Positions 47,399 through 58,145 are shown, counted from the stretch's first letter. The stretch is 64,000 bases of DNA from Jeotgalicoccus coquinae (GCF_014207425.1 NZ_JACHFF010000001.1:434001-498000); one strand, 5' to 3'. Notes: generated by a model from the sequence alone, not told the origin. Numbers and translations are program-made.

Positions 47399-48094
47399 AT
47401 GACAGCGAAACCAATTATTGCATTAGATTTCAGTACATACGAAGAGGCGAAAACATTTCTCGCAGGCTTCGATGAAAAACTGTATGTTAAAATCGGCATG
47501 GAGTTGTATATGCAGAGCGGGCCGGCAATTATAGATGTGATTAAAGCATACGGCCACGATGTTTTTCTGGACTTAAAATTACACGATATACCGACAACAG
47601 TCGAACGCACGATGTCGGTGCTCGGGAAACTTAATGTGGATATGGTTAACGTTCATGCATCCGGCGGTTATGAAATGATGAAACGTGCCGCATCGGCTTT
47701 CAGAAAAGAAAATGCAGACGGTAAAATTATTGCGGTGACGCAGCTGACAAGTATGGATGAGCATACGATGCAGCGCGAACAGCAGACACCGCTGTCATTA
47801 ACGGACAGCGTACTGCATTATGCTGAACTGGCATATAAAGCAGGGCTCGACGGTGTCGTATCATCACCGCTTGAAAGCAGAATGATTCATAACGAAATCT
47901 CGGAACATTTTTTAACAGTAACACCGGGAATCCGTTTATCGGAAAATAATAACGACGATCAGGTGCGCGTCGTTACACCAGACAAAGCGAAACAGCTCGG
48001 TTCTGATTATATAGTCGTAGGCCGTCCGATTACACAAAGTGATAATCCGGCGAAGGCTTATAAAGAGATCAAACAATTATGGGAGGGCAAGTAA
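47399..48094 (+). CDS. pyrF: Orotidine 5'-phosphate decarboxylase
   Basis: A 231-residue TIM barrel making UMP from OMP. Catalytic motif DLKLHDIPTTV near residue 60, ALDFSTYEEA at the start, TPGIRL near 177 and VVGRPITQS near 207. ATG behind TAGGAGG. Confidence 0.96.
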   Translation: MTAKPIIALDFSTYEEAKTFLAGFDEKLYVKIGMELYMQSGPAIIDVIKAYGHDVFLDLKLHDIPTTVERTMSVLGKLNVDMVNVHASGGYEMMKRAASAFRKENADGKIIAVTQLTSMDEHTMQREQQTPLSLTDSVLHYAELAYKAGLDGVVSSPLESRMIHNEISEHFLTVTPGIRLSENNNDDQVRVVTPDKAKQLGSDYIVVGRPITQSDNPAKAYKEIKQLWEGK

Positions 48095-48095
48095 T

Positions 48096-48701
48096 ATGTA
48101 TCCATCAGTTGCACACACGTTACTCGATATAGATGCGGTAAAACTGTCGCCGAAAGATCCGTACACATGGGCGAGCGGGATAAAATCTCCAATCTACTGC
48201 GATAACAGACAGATCTTAGGAAATGTTGAAGCCCACCGCAAAGTAATAGAGCTGCTGATAGAACAACTTGCACAGTTTGATGAAGCAGACGTCATTGTCG
48301 GCACGGCAACTGCAGGTATTCCTCATGCAACACTGATTGCCGACCGTCTGAACAAGCCGTCAGCGTATGTCAGGGGATCAAAAAAGGCACACGGCACAGC
48401 ACGCCAGATAGAAGGCGCTGCAGTTAACGGCAAACGGGTGGTCGTTATTGAAGACTTAATCTCAACAGGCGGTTCAAGTTTGAACGCTGTCGAGGCGCTG
48501 CGTGAAGACGGCGCTGAAGTACTCGGTGTCGCTGCGATATTCTCATACGGCATTACAGGCGCACAGGAAAAGTTTGAGAATGCAGAATGTGCATATTCGG
48601 TATTGTGTGATCTTGATACACTGCTTGACGTGGCACAGGAACGTAATGTGCTGGATACAAAAGGTGCAGACGATGTCCGCAGTTTCAGAGACAGATTATA
48701 A
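48096..48701 (+). CDS. pyrE: Orotate phosphoribosyltransferase
   Basis: A 201-residue enzyme joining orotate and PRPP to OMP. PRPP motif VVVIEDLISTGGSS near residue 115; YVRGSKKAHGTARQIEG near 90 is the flexible loop region. ATG at 48096 is one base after the pyrF stop, behind GGAGGG; the longer frame upstream overlaps pyrF and is a shadow. Last pyr gene before the terminator. Confidence 0.95.
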   Translation: MYPSVAHTLLDIDAVKLSPKDPYTWASGIKSPIYCDNRQILGNVEAHRKVIELLIEQLAQFDEADVIVGTATAGIPHATLIADRLNKPSAYVRGSKKAHGTARQIEGAAVNGKRVVVIEDLISTGGSSLNAVEALREDGAEVLGVAAIFSYGITGAQEKFENAECAYSVLCDLDTLLDVAQERNVLDTKGADDVRSFRDRL

Positions 48702-48709
48702 TACAGCAG

Positions 48710-48742
48710 AACCGGCAAATCGACAGATTTGGCGGTTTTTTA
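48710..48742 (+). terminator. Terminator of the pyr operon
   Basis: AACCGGCAAATC, loop GACA, GATTTGGCGGTT with one central G-G mismatch, then six T. Confidence 0.8.
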
Positions 48743-48824
48743 ATTTGTGCGGATTGTCTCATGCGGTCGAATGCTGCTAATCAACTGTATGAAGTAGTCA
48801 CATGCGGTCACAAAATATTTTAAC

Positions 48825-48854
48825 CACAAAAAAAGCGCCGGATTAACGGCGCTT
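48825..48854 (-). terminator. Terminator of rqcH
   Basis: On the minus strand AAGCGCCG, loop TTAATC, CGGCGCTT, then a run of T, immediately after the rqcH stop. Confidence 0.85.
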
Positions 48855-48859
48855 CCATT

Positions 48860-50554
48860 TTAATCTTTCTTCATTTCTTTAACTTTCTCCGGATCAGGGT
48901 CAACGAGTACAGTCAACTGTTCACTGTAAGTTACAAATCCGGGTTTTGTTCCCGGTATATTTTTAACATGTTTGATTTCCGTGTAGTCGACAGGCACGCC
49001 TGCTGATTGTCCGGCTTTCGAGTGGAATGCTGCAAGCATTGCCGCTTCAAGTATGTCTTCTTCTGATATGTCTGAAGCGTTATGTGCGATAACTACATGC
49101 GATCCCGGAATATCTTTCGTATGGAACCACAGATGGTTATTCTGTGCTTTTCTGTTTGTTAAATAGTCATTCTGCTTATTGTTCTTGCCGACAAAAACAG
49201 GCAGGCCGTTTGATGTTTCAAATTCATGCAGCTGAATTTTGTTTGTTTTCTTTTTCTTCTTGCCGCGGCTGCGTTCTTTAATAATTTTCTGTTCGGTTAA
49301 TTCCTGACGGACTTCCTCGACTTCATCTGCTGTTGTAATGTTTTCCATCTGATGCAGCAGGTTGCTGAAGTACTCAACATCCATATGGGCGAGGCGAAGC
49401 TGGTCTTTTGCAACTTTCTCACGGTTTTTAAGCTTGTTGTACATATTGTAGTAACGCTGTGCGTTCTCAGCTGGAGAGAGCTGTTTATCGAGCGGAATTT
49501 CTATATCTTCGTTCGTATAGTAATCCATCACGACGGCAGACTCCTGATAGCTGCCGATATTATGCATGTACGCAGTAATCAGCTCACCGTATTTCTGATA
49601 CTTGTCTTTTTCTGCAGCTTCTTTTAAATCCGCTTCAAGGTTCGTAATTTTACGAATCGTCTTATCGTGTTCGCGTTCAATAACCTGCAGATAATCCGAC
49701 GATTTCTGGCGGATGGCGCTGATCTGATTGCGGCGGTGATAAAATTTATCGAGCAGTTCGCTTAAAGAACCGTATATTTTATCCGGCTCGCCGAGATGCG
49801 CCAGCGGGGTAAAGTAAAAGACCGGTTTTTTTAAGTCGTAGTAAACCGGCTGAATGTTTTCGCCTGCTTTCAGCGTTTCTTTAATCGCCGGTACGATATT
49901 ATCCGTATTGAAATATTTAACATGAGATTCTACTTCATCGATAAACAGCGGGCTGAAGCCTTCAATATTTGTCAGTATCTGACGCTTCAGTTTTCCTGAG
50001 TTAAAGTCGATAAATTTCGGCAGTTCATTCAGTTCTTCCGTTCTCGGATTTAATTTTTTATCTGTCGGCGGTCCTTCATACGTGAAGCCCGGCATAATCG
50101 TACGAACATTATTGTTCGGTGTTAAATGTTTAATACCGTCGATAATTTTATATTCTTTATCTGTTAAAATGATATTCGAATGGCGTCCCATTATTTCCAG
50201 TATCAGTATTCGTTCAATGTCATCTCCGATATCGTTGATGGCACGTATATGAATATGAACCTGGCGGTCATTGCCAAGCTGTTCAATGGACGTAATAAAA
50301 CCGCCTTCGATGTGTTTTCTTAAAATCCGTGAAAACATCGGCGGATCGAATGGGAACTCATATTTCTGCTCCGTTATATGGAAGCGGGCATACATCGGAT
50401 GGCTGCTTATTAACAGCTGATGATTTTTACCGCCTGCGCGCATTTTAAATAGAAGAGATGAATTATCCATCTGCTGAATTTTATTTATTTTACCGCGCAC
50501 TAAAAATTGGAGTTCATCTACCAGTGCATGTGTAAAATTTCCGTCAAAAGCCAT
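48860..50554 (-). CDS. rqcH: RqcH (NEMF/Rqc2 family), ribosome quality control factor
   Basis: A 564-residue protein that binds split 50S subunits with stalled nascent chains and directs alanine tailing. NFACT-N domain with the DR pair (Asp96-Arg97) needed for tailing, helix-hairpin-helix, a long coiled coil (about 280-430), and the NFACT-R domain (GLPVFVGKNNKQNDYL, HLWFHTKDIPGSHVVI). Older names FbpA/YloA reflect fibronectin binding in relatives. ATG with GGAGGAT upstream. Divergent from gmk. Confidence 0.94.
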   Translation of the reverse strand: MAFDGNFTHALVDELQFLVRGKINKIQQMDNSSLLFKMRAGGKNHQLLISSHPMYARFHITEQKYEFPFDPPMFSRILRKHIEGGFITSIEQLGNDRQVHIHIRAINDIGDDIERILILEIMGRHSNIILTDKEYKIIDGIKHLTPNNNVRTIMPGFTYEGPPTDKKLNPRTEELNELPKFIDFNSGKLKRQILTNIEGFSPLFIDEVESHVKYFNTDNIVPAIKETLKAGENIQPVYYDLKKPVFYFTPLAHLGEPDKIYGSLSELLDKFYHRRNQISAIRQKSSDYLQVIEREHDKTIRKITNLEADLKEAAEKDKYQKYGELITAYMHNIGSYQESAVVMDYYTNEDIEIPLDKQLSPAENAQRYYNMYNKLKNREKVAKDQLRLAHMDVEYFSNLLHQMENITTADEVEEVRQELTEQKIIKERSRGKKKKKTNKIQLHEFETSNGLPVFVGKNNKQNDYLTNRKAQNNHLWFHTKDIPGSHVVIAHNASDISEEDILEAAMLAAFHSKAGQSAGVPVDYTEIKHVKNIPGTKPGFVTYSEQLTVLVDPDPEKVKEMKKD

Positions 50555-50660
50555 GGGGTATCCTCCTCAAAATGATTACATATTATTTTAGCATGAATAG
50601 AGGTTTAATGTCCGTTTTAAGGATGAAATTTTATGCAATCTGTGGTACATTAAGAAGTAA

Positions 50661-51307
<647 letters not shown>

Positions 51308-51308
<1 letters not shown>

Positions 51309-51502
51309 TGTTATACCCAGCTGGTCATGAACTTAAAAAGAACGTCGATTCAAAATACCTTGTAGTAACGATGGCGGCAAAGCGCGCAAGACAGTTACAG
51401 GATAACCCTGAAGGTGGAGTGCTCGAATCATACCAATCTAAAACGAACGTCGGCTACTCTCTTGAAGAGATCGCAGCAGGCAAAGTTACAGTACACAAAT
51501 AA
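51308..51502 (+). CDS. rpoZ: RNA polymerase omega subunit
   Basis: A 64-residue omega subunit: YLVVTMAAKRARQLQD matches the conserved core that clamps beta-prime. It starts MLYPAGHELK with the family's usual length in staphylococci. Shares one base with the gmk stop (TAATG). Confidence 0.94.
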
Positions 51503-51517
51503 AAGAGATATAATGAG

Positions 51518-51544
51518 GCTGACAAGAAATTGTCAGCTTTTTTT
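51518..51544 (+). terminator. Terminator/attenuator between rpoZ and coaBC
   Basis: GCTGACAA, loop GAAA, TTGTCAGC and seven T. It stands 16 bases before the coaBC start region, so coaBC and priA would depend on readthrough. Confidence 0.85.
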
Positions 51545-51559
51545 AAAGAGGTGATTAAT

Positions 51560-52747
51560 TTGGCAAATATTGTCCTCGGAGTAACAGGGGGAATTGCGAG
51601 TTATAAAGCAATAGATTTAACAAGCAAACTCATACAATCCGGCCATGAAGTCCGCGTTGTCCTCACGGATAACACACTGGAATTCGTGACGCCGCTTGCT
51701 TTTCAGGCAATCAGCAGAAACCACGTCTATACAAATACTTTTTTAGAAGAAAATCCAAGTCATATTGCACATATTAATATCGGTGAGTGGGCGGACATTA
51801 TTGCAGTTGTTCCGGTCACAGCCAATACAATCGGCAAGTTTGCCAACGGCATCTATGACAATATGCTGCTTAACGTGCTCGCAGCCAATACGAAACCCGT
51901 ATTAATGGCGCCGGCAATGAACGTTCATATGCTGCAGCAGCCGTCAGTTCAGGAAAACATCGATAAACTGCGCAGCCAGGGTGTGGAGTTTATCGATTCG
52001 GAAACAGGTTTTCTTGCATGCGGCTACAATGCTAAAGGACGTCTTGCAGCAGTACCCGATGTCATGGCAAAAATTAACGAAATGCTGAGTGATAAGCAGG
52101 AACTGAAAGGCAGACGCGTACTCGTTACGGCAGGACCGACGAGAGAACGCCTTGATCCAATCAGATACCTGTCCAATTTTTCAAGCGGGAAAATGGGCTA
52201 CAGTATCGCGGACAGCTTTAAACGCCGCGGGGCTGAAGTAATACTGGTCAGCGGACCGACTAATCTGCCGGTGCCGCCGGGTGTTACGCACATCGATGTG
52301 GAATCAACGGCGGAGATGTTTGAAGCCGTTAAAGCACATATGGATGCCGATATCGGTATTTTTACTGCTGCAGTCTCGGACTTTACAGTGAAAGACAAAA
52401 GCACGCAGAAAATTAAAAAACAGGCGGGTATTGTACCGTCAATCGAATTAACTGAAACACAGGATATTTTAAAATATGCCGGTCATAACAATAAAGATAT
52501 GTATGTCGTCGGCTTTGCTGCGGAGACGGATAATGTTGAAGCTTATGCACAGGGGAAACTCGAATCCAAAAAAGCGGACGCGATTATTATGAATGATGTC
52601 TCGGATACTTCAATCGGCATGAACAGCGATGATAACGAAGTAACGATTATTTATAAAGACGGCGGCAAAGTGCCGCTGCCTAAAATGGCGAAGACCGAAC
52701 TTGCAGAAAAAATTGCAGACGAGCTTGTAAACAAGGTGATGCACTGA
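51560..52747 (+). CDS. coaBC: Bifunctional phosphopantothenoylcysteine decarboxylase/synthetase
   Basis: A 395-residue fusion: CoaC flavodomain first (GVTGGIASYKA, PAMNVHML near residue 117, catalytic ACG near 160), then CoaB (VTAGPTRERLDPIRYLSNFSSGKMG near residue 190). It couples cysteine to phosphopantothenate and decarboxylates it. TTG at 51560 has GAGGTG 6 bases upstream; earlier in-frame codons lie in the terminator. CoaD is at 18108. Confidence 0.94.
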   Translation: MANIVLGVTGGIASYKAIDLTSKLIQSGHEVRVVLTDNTLEFVTPLAFQAISRNHVYTNTFLEENPSHIAHINIGEWADIIAVVPVTANTIGKFANGIYDNMLLNVLAANTKPVLMAPAMNVHMLQQPSVQENIDKLRSQGVEFIDSETGFLACGYNAKGRLAAVPDVMAKINEMLSDKQELKGRRVLVTAGPTRERLDPIRYLSNFSSGKMGYSIADSFKRRGAEVILVSGPTNLPVPPGVTHIDVESTAEMFEAVKAHMDADIGIFTAAVSDFTVKDKSTQKIKKQAGIVPSIELTETQDILKYAGHNNKDMYVVGFAAETDNVEAYAQGKLESKKADAIIMNDVSDTSIGMNSDDNEVTIIYKDGGKVPLPKMAKTELAEKIADELVNKVMH

Positions 52748-55128
52748 TGTTTGCTGCAGTAATCGTCGGCGTCAACAGTAAGAACGTTAACCGGCTGTTT
52801 GATTATAAAATCCCGGAACGCCTCACGGATGTTATTAAAGTCGGGCACCGTGTCTTCGTGCCGTTCGGTCCAAGACATGTGCAGGCTTACGTTATGAGTA
52901 TTCATGATGAAAGCGATGTACCGGCCGGCAAAGTAAAAGAAATCGTCAAGGTAATGGATGTCGAGCCTGTACTGACAGATGAACTGGTTGAGCTGTCTAA
53001 GAAACTGGCAGCGTATTATATTGAACCGTACATTTCCGTTATCGAAACAATTTTGCCGGTGGCATTGAAAACAAAATCCAAAAAAGTACTGCTGCTGGAT
53101 GATGCGGCTTCAGGGGAAGCGAAGTTTACTTACGACAGCTATGCCGTAAACGGGGAGCTGGAAACAAAAAGCCTCCATACACGTGAGCTCGCAGAACTGG
53201 TGCCTTATATCGAAACCGGTGAGATTTATGAAGATATTCTGATTAAACAGCACACGCGTAAAAAAGTTCAAAAAGGTGTACGCTCTCTGTATTTAAACAA
53301 AGCCCCGCTTGAACGTGCACCAAAACAGTTTGAAGCACTGCAGGTTATTGAAAATTACAATGAACCGGTGCTGCTGACTGAGCTGAAAGCACAGGGCTAT
53401 TCAGAAGCAATCGTCCGTGAACTGGAGAAAAAAGGATACGTTGAAAAACTCGACATGATTGTCGAGCGGGATCCTTATGAATCGACAGTGTTTGAAGCGG
53501 ATTATGAAAAGGAATTAACAACAGAGCAGGCAGATGCATTTAACAGTATTAATGCCGCACTCAACGATAAAAAAGACGAAACATTTCTGCTGCACGGTAT
53601 TACCGGAAGCGGGAAAACAGAAGTATATTTACAGCTGATACAGACAGCGCTGAATAATAACCGCGATGCGATTATGCTGGTGCCTGAAATTGCACTGACG
53701 CCGCAAATGGTTAACCGATTTAAAGCGCGCTTCGGCGACGATGTGGCAGTATTGCATTCAGCACTGTCACACGGTGAAAAGTACGATGAATGGCGTAAAA
53801 TCCAAAGTGGACGCGCGCGGGTATCAGTCGGCGCACGTTCTTCAATATTCGCACCGTTTAAAAATATCGGTATCATTATTATCGATGAAGAACATGAAAC
53901 AACTTATAAACAGTCGGAACGCCCGATGTACCACGCAGCGGAAGTTGCCAAACTGCGCGCGGAGTATCATCAGTGTCCGGTTGTGCTCGGTTCGGCGACA
54001 CCGTCGCTGGAATCATATGCAAGGAGCTCAAAAGACGTTTACAAACGTTTTGAACTCACACACCGTCCTGGAATGCAGCCGATGCCGGAGGCGGACATTG
54101 TTGATATGAGCGATGAGCATAAGGACGGCAACTCAGGGATATTATCTAGAAAACTTGAAGCGGCAATCCGCGACAGAATTAATAAAGGCGAGCAGACCGT
54201 TCTTCTGTTAAACAGAAGGGGATTTGCGAACTTCCAGATCTGCCAGAATTGCGGCCACGTGCCAAACTGTCCAAATTGCGATATTTCGCTGACGTATCAT
54301 AAAAACAACAACAGTCTGTTATGTCATTATTGCAGTTACGAAGAACAGGTAACGCGTAAATGTGCGGACTGCGGTTCAAATGATGTGACATTCCGGGGAA
54401 CGGGTACGCAGAAAGTGGAAGAAATTTTACGGGATGTATTCAACGTGGATATTATCCGGATGGATGTCGATACCACACAGCGTAAAGGTGCACATGAGCA
54501 GCTGCTCAGCCGGTTTGAAAACGACAATGTGCCGATACTGCTGGGTACCCAGATGATCGCAAAAGGACTCGATTATCCGAATGTGACGCTGGTCGGCGTA
54601 CTGAATGCGGATACGATGTTAAATCTGCCGGACTTCAGAGCGAATGAACGGACGTTCCAGCTGCTGACACAGGTGGCCGGCCGTGCAGGCCGTCATGAAC
54701 TCCCGGGTGAAGTAATATTCCAGACGTATAATCCGGAACATTACGCAATCACACTCGCAATGAAAAATAACTATACGGAATTCTATGAAAAAGAAATGCA
54801 GTTCCGTAAATTTGCGAGATACTCCCCGTATTACTTTCATATTCTGTTCACTGTTTCGGCGGAACGGATTCAGGACTGTCTTGAAGCGACAACGGATATT
54901 CATAAAACACTGGTCGATAATGTCAGCGAAAGCTGTATTATTATCGGCCCGTCGCCAAGTCCGATTGAAAGAATTAAAAACAAAAACAGATTTCAGATTC
55001 TTTTAAAATATAAGAGAGAACCTGAATTGAAAAATGTACTCGACGCACTCGATGAAAAATATACTCAAATATATAAAAAGACTGGATTGTCTTTAAAAAT
55101 TGATGTCGATCCACAATATATTATGTAG
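52747..55128 (+). CDS. priA: Primosomal protein PriA, replication-restart helicase
   Basis: A 793-residue superfamily 2 helicase that reloads the replisome. N-terminal DNA-binding domain, Walker A GITGSGKTEVYLQ near residue 280, Walker B DEEHETTYKQ near 379, a zinc-binding insertion with eight cysteines (CQNCGHVPNCPNC...CHYC...CADC, residues 500-545) and helicase C-domain (TQMIAKGLDYPNVTLV). One-base overlap with coaBC. Confidence 0.95.
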   Translation: MFAAVIVGVNSKNVNRLFDYKIPERLTDVIKVGHRVFVPFGPRHVQAYVMSIHDESDVPAGKVKEIVKVMDVEPVLTDELVELSKKLAAYYIEPYISVIETILPVALKTKSKKVLLLDDAASGEAKFTYDSYAVNGELETKSLHTRELAELVPYIETGEIYEDILIKQHTRKKVQKGVRSLYLNKAPLERAPKQFEALQVIENYNEPVLLTELKAQGYSEAIVRELEKKGYVEKLDMIVERDPYESTVFEADYEKELTTEQADAFNSINAALNDKKDETFLLHGITGSGKTEVYLQLIQTALNNNRDAIMLVPEIALTPQMVNRFKARFGDDVAVLHSALSHGEKYDEWRKIQSGRARVSVGARSSIFAPFKNIGIIIIDEEHETTYKQSERPMYHAAEVAKLRAEYHQCPVVLGSATPSLESYARSSKDVYKRFELTHRPGMQPMPEADIVDMSDEHKDGNSGILSRKLEAAIRDRINKGEQTVLLLNRRGFANFQICQNCGHVPNCPNCDISLTYHKNNNSLLCHYCSYEEQVTRKCADCGSNDVTFRGTGTQKVEEILRDVFNVDIIRMDVDTTQRKGAHEQLLSRFENDNVPILLGTQMIAKGLDYPNVTLVGVLNADTMLNLPDFRANERTFQLLTQVAGRAGRHELPGEVIFQTYNPEHYAITLAMKNNYTEFYEKEMQFRKFARYSPYYFHILFTVSAERIQDCLEATTDIHKTLVDNVSESCIIIGPSPSPIERIKNKNRFQILLKYKREPELKNVLDALDEKYTQIYKKTGLSLKIDVDPQYIM

Positions 55129-55138
55129 GAGATTTAAT

Positions 55139-56074
55139 ATGACAAAAATTATCTTTATGGGTACTCCCGATTTTTCAGTACCGATATTAAAAGAACTTCA
55201 TAAAGAATACGGCGTCGACCTGGTAATATCACAGCCGGCCCGTCCTGTCGGACGCAAAAAAGTTATGACAGATCCACCGGTGGCAACAGCGGCAAAACTG
55301 CTCGGTATTGAAACTTACCAGCCGGAAACGATGAAATCCGACGAAGCATTTGAAATCGTTTCGGACCTGAATCCGGATTTAATTATTACAGCTGCTTTCG
55401 GTCAGCTGCTGCCGGAAAATATTTTAAATATACCGGCACTCGGTTCGCTGAATGTCCATGCATCACTGCTGCCTAAACACCGCGGAGGCGCACCGATTCA
55501 CCGTGCGCTTATAAACGGCGACGATGAAACAGGTGTAACAATTATGTACATGGCGAAGAAACTCGATGCAGGGGATATTATTGCCGCACGCAGCATTAAC
55601 ATTGAAGACAGCGATAACACAGGCAGACTGTTTGATAAACTGAGCGGTGTGGGTGCCTCGCTGCTGATGGACACACTGCCGTCCGTAATCGACGGAACAA
55701 ATGAACGTACGCCGCAGAATGACAGCGAAGCGACATTCAGTCCGAATATTTTAAAGAGCGACGAAGTGATCAGCTTTAACAAGCCGGCACGTGAAGTGTT
55801 TAATCATATCCGCGGACTTGCGCCGTGGCCGGTCGGTCATGCGATGCTCGGGGACAAGCGCCTGAAGATTTTTGCAGCAGAGCTTGCTGACAGTACAGTA
55901 CAAAAAGAACCGGGAACAATTACAGGGAAAAGTGAGAACGGCTTTCTGGTCGCATCAGCAGACGGACTTGTAAATATTACAGAAGTTCAGCTTGCGGGCA
56001 AAAAGAAAAATAATGCGCTTGATTTTATTAACAATAACAGTGATTTAATCGGCACGAAACTGGGTGAGGACTAA
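55139..56074 (+). CDS. fmt: Methionyl-tRNA formyltransferase
   Basis: A 311-residue enzyme formylating initiator Met-tRNA. FMGTPDFSV at the start, catalytic block NVHASLLPKHRGGAPIHRALINGD near residue 107 (Asn, His and a downstream Asp in DAGDII). ATG at 55139 behind TAGGAGA. The deformylase gene (def) often between priA and fmt is not here. Confidence 0.95.
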   Translation: MTKIIFMGTPDFSVPILKELHKEYGVDLVISQPARPVGRKKVMTDPPVATAAKLLGIETYQPETMKSDEAFEIVSDLNPDLIITAAFGQLLPENILNIPALGSLNVHASLLPKHRGGAPIHRALINGDDETGVTIMYMAKKLDAGDIIAARSINIEDSDNTGRLFDKLSGVGASLLMDTLPSVIDGTNERTPQNDSEATFSPNILKSDEVISFNKPAREVFNHIRGLAPWPVGHAMLGDKRLKIFAAELADSTVQKEPGTITGKSENGFLVASADGLVNITEVQLAGKKKNNALDFINNNSDLIGTKLGED

Positions 56075-57375
56075 TGACAGTCAGAGCATTGGCATTGGAA
56101 TTATATGAAGAAGTAATCGATAACAAAGCATACAGCAACATCGTGTTAAACGATGCATTGCGTTTTGAAGAATTAAACCCGCAGGATAAAGGGCTGCTGA
56201 CGGAAATACTTTACGGCACGCTGCAGCACAAGCTGACATTGGAATATTACATCAGACCGTTTATTAAAACGAAACTGCGCCGCTGGCAGCGCTATCTGCT
56301 GCTCATATCTGTTTATCAGCTGGAATATCTTGACCGTGTACCGGATTTTGCGGTAATCAATGAAGCGGTTGAGATTGCGAAAGAACGCGGCGGTCTGCAG
56401 GCGGGAAAACAAATCAACGGTATTCTGCGTGCTTATTTACGCGGAGAGCGACCCGATATCGACGGCATTAAAAATGATGCGGCACGGCTGTCGCTGAAGT
56501 ACAGCATGCCGAAATGGCTTGTGAAGCACTGGTTTAAACATTACAGTACAGAAGAAACAGAGCGCATTATTTCATCGCTGAATGAAAAACCGCAAATGTA
56601 TCTTCGCGTTAATAAAAAACTCGTGGACAGAAACAATTTAATAGAAATACTGCTGAATGAAGGATATGACGTCAGAGAATCAGAGCTGCATCCGGATGCG
56701 ATTGAATTTAACGGGCAGAATATTACACACAGCCGAAGTTACAAAGACGGTTTCTTTGCAATTCAGGACGTATCATCCATGTTTGTGAATCTTGCGCTGG
56801 ACCCGGCGGGAGAAGATGATATTCTTGATGCATGCAGTGCGCCCGGCGGTAAAGGGCTTCACGCTCTTGAATCGATGGACGGCGGCTCTGTAGCACTCGG
56901 TGATGTGCATGAACATAAAATCACACTGATCGATAATGAAGCAGCGCGACTTAAACATTCGAACTACGAAGCATTTGTGGCAGATGCTGCAAAATATAAT
57001 TACGGCCGTCAGTTTGACCGTATAATCGTCGACGCACCATGCTCCGGTTTAGGTGTTGTAAAACGCAAACCTGAAATTAAATATGAGCGCAGTGAAGACA
57101 GTATTAACGAATTAGTTGAACTGCAGATCGAAATTTTAGATAATGTTAAAAAGTATTTGAAACCGGGCGGAGTATTAATTTACTCTACCTGTACAATTCA
57201 TCAGCTGGAAAATGAAAATGTCGCGTATACTTTTAAAAAGAATAACGATGACATTGAATTTGATGATTTCAGCATTCCGGCATTTAACTTTACGGGGCCA
57301 TACAGACAAATCCTTCCGTATGAACATCACACCGATGGTTTTTTCATTGCGAGATTTAAAAAGTCTGACAGCTGA
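56074..57375 (+). CDS. rsmB: 16S rRNA (cytosine967-C5)-methyltransferase RsmB
   Basis: A 433-residue enzyme: NusB-like N-terminal domain (residues 1-130), then SAM methyltransferase with DACSAPGGKGLH near 245, the motif DAPCSGLGVVKRKPEI near 315 and the catalytic cysteine in YSTCTIHQLEN near 370. One-base overlap with fmt. rlmN, which follows in many relatives, is missing. Confidence 0.94.
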   Translation: MTVRALALELYEEVIDNKAYSNIVLNDALRFEELNPQDKGLLTEILYGTLQHKLTLEYYIRPFIKTKLRRWQRYLLLISVYQLEYLDRVPDFAVINEAVEIAKERGGLQAGKQINGILRAYLRGERPDIDGIKNDAARLSLKYSMPKWLVKHWFKHYSTEETERIISSLNEKPQMYLRVNKKLVDRNNLIEILLNEGYDVRESELHPDAIEFNGQNITHSRSYKDGFFAIQDVSSMFVNLALDPAGEDDILDACSAPGGKGLHALESMDGGSVALGDVHEHKITLIDNEAARLKHSNYEAFVADAAKYNYGRQFDRIIVDAPCSGLGVVKRKPEIKYERSEDSINELVELQIEILDNVKKYLKPGGVLIYSTCTIHQLENENVAYTFKKNNDDIEFDDFSIPAFNFTGPYRQILPYEHHTDGFFIARFKKSDS

Positions 57376-57398
57376 TCCACGGAGCAGGAGGGTTAATT

Positions 57399-58145
57399 TT
57401 GAAAATAACTGAAAAAAGTATCTGCGGTAATTACAGAGAAATCAATGAAGATTTAACAGGACATTTTTACAACCGCACAAGCCAGCCGCTGCTCTTAATC
57501 GCAGACGGTATGGGGGGGCACCAGTACGGTGAAGTCGCGAGTAAATTTGTTTACGATAAAGTAAAAACGGCATGGGAAAACAATAACCTGTTTAATATGG
57601 ATGAAGCGGAACGCTTTTTACGCGCTCTGGTAATGAAAACAAATCATGAATTATATGATTATCAGGAAGAAAATCCCGAATACCGCGGCATGGGAACGAC
57701 ACTCGTACTGGTTGCAGTAATAGAGTCATCAATTCTCGTGTTAAACGTAGGGGACTCGCGTGCATTCGTGATGAACAACCGTAAAATTGAACAGGTCACC
57801 GAAGATCACACATTTGTGAATGTGCTAGTGTCGAGCGGTGAAATAACAGAAGAAGAAGCACTGACGCACCCGCGCCGTAATTTAATTACGAAGGCGATGG
57901 GAACGGAAAAAGTAATTCAGGCTGATGTGTTCCGCCTCCGCGGACGCCAGTATGATTACATCGTGCTTGCGACAGACGGGCTGACAGATGCTGTCAGAAC
58001 CGATGAGATCCATCATTTAATGTACAGTACGAAACTTACGCTTGAACAAAAAGCAGCTGAGCTGACGAAAACTGCAGAAATAAACAACTCGCGGGATAAC
58101 ATCAGCGTCGTCCTTGCAGACCTGAAAGCAGGTGGAGACAAGTGA
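57399..58145 (+). CDS. stp: PP2C-family protein phosphatase Stp/PrpC
   Basis: A 248-residue Mn/Mg-dependent Ser/Thr phosphatase. Metal-binding motifs ADGMGGH near residue 34, GDSRAF near 118, ATDGLTDAV near 194 and RDNISVV near 233. TTG start behind GGAGGG. It reverses phosphorylation by PrkC, whose GTG start overlaps its stop by 4 bases. Confidence 0.94.
   Translation: MKITEKSICGNYREINEDLTGHFYNRTSQPLLLIADGMGGHQYGEVASKFVYDKVKTAWENNNLFNMDEAERFLRALVMKTNHELYDYQEENPEYRGMGTTLVLVAVIESSILVLNVGDSRAFVMNNRKIEQVTEDHTFVNVLVSSGEITEEEALTHPRRNLITKAMGTEKVIQADVFRLRGRQYDYIVLATDGLTDAVRTDEIHHLMYSTKLTLEQKAAELTKTAEINNSRDNISVVLADLKAGGDK

Noticed and set aside
48757-48812. Short direct repeat CATGCGGTC (two copies) after the pyr terminator
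   Set aside because: Two 9-base copies without flanking structure are not enough to call a mobile-element trace or att site.
53741-54109. A 122-residue frame inside priA
   Set aside because: It overlaps conserved helicase coding sequence and has no ribosome site; it is a shadow frame.
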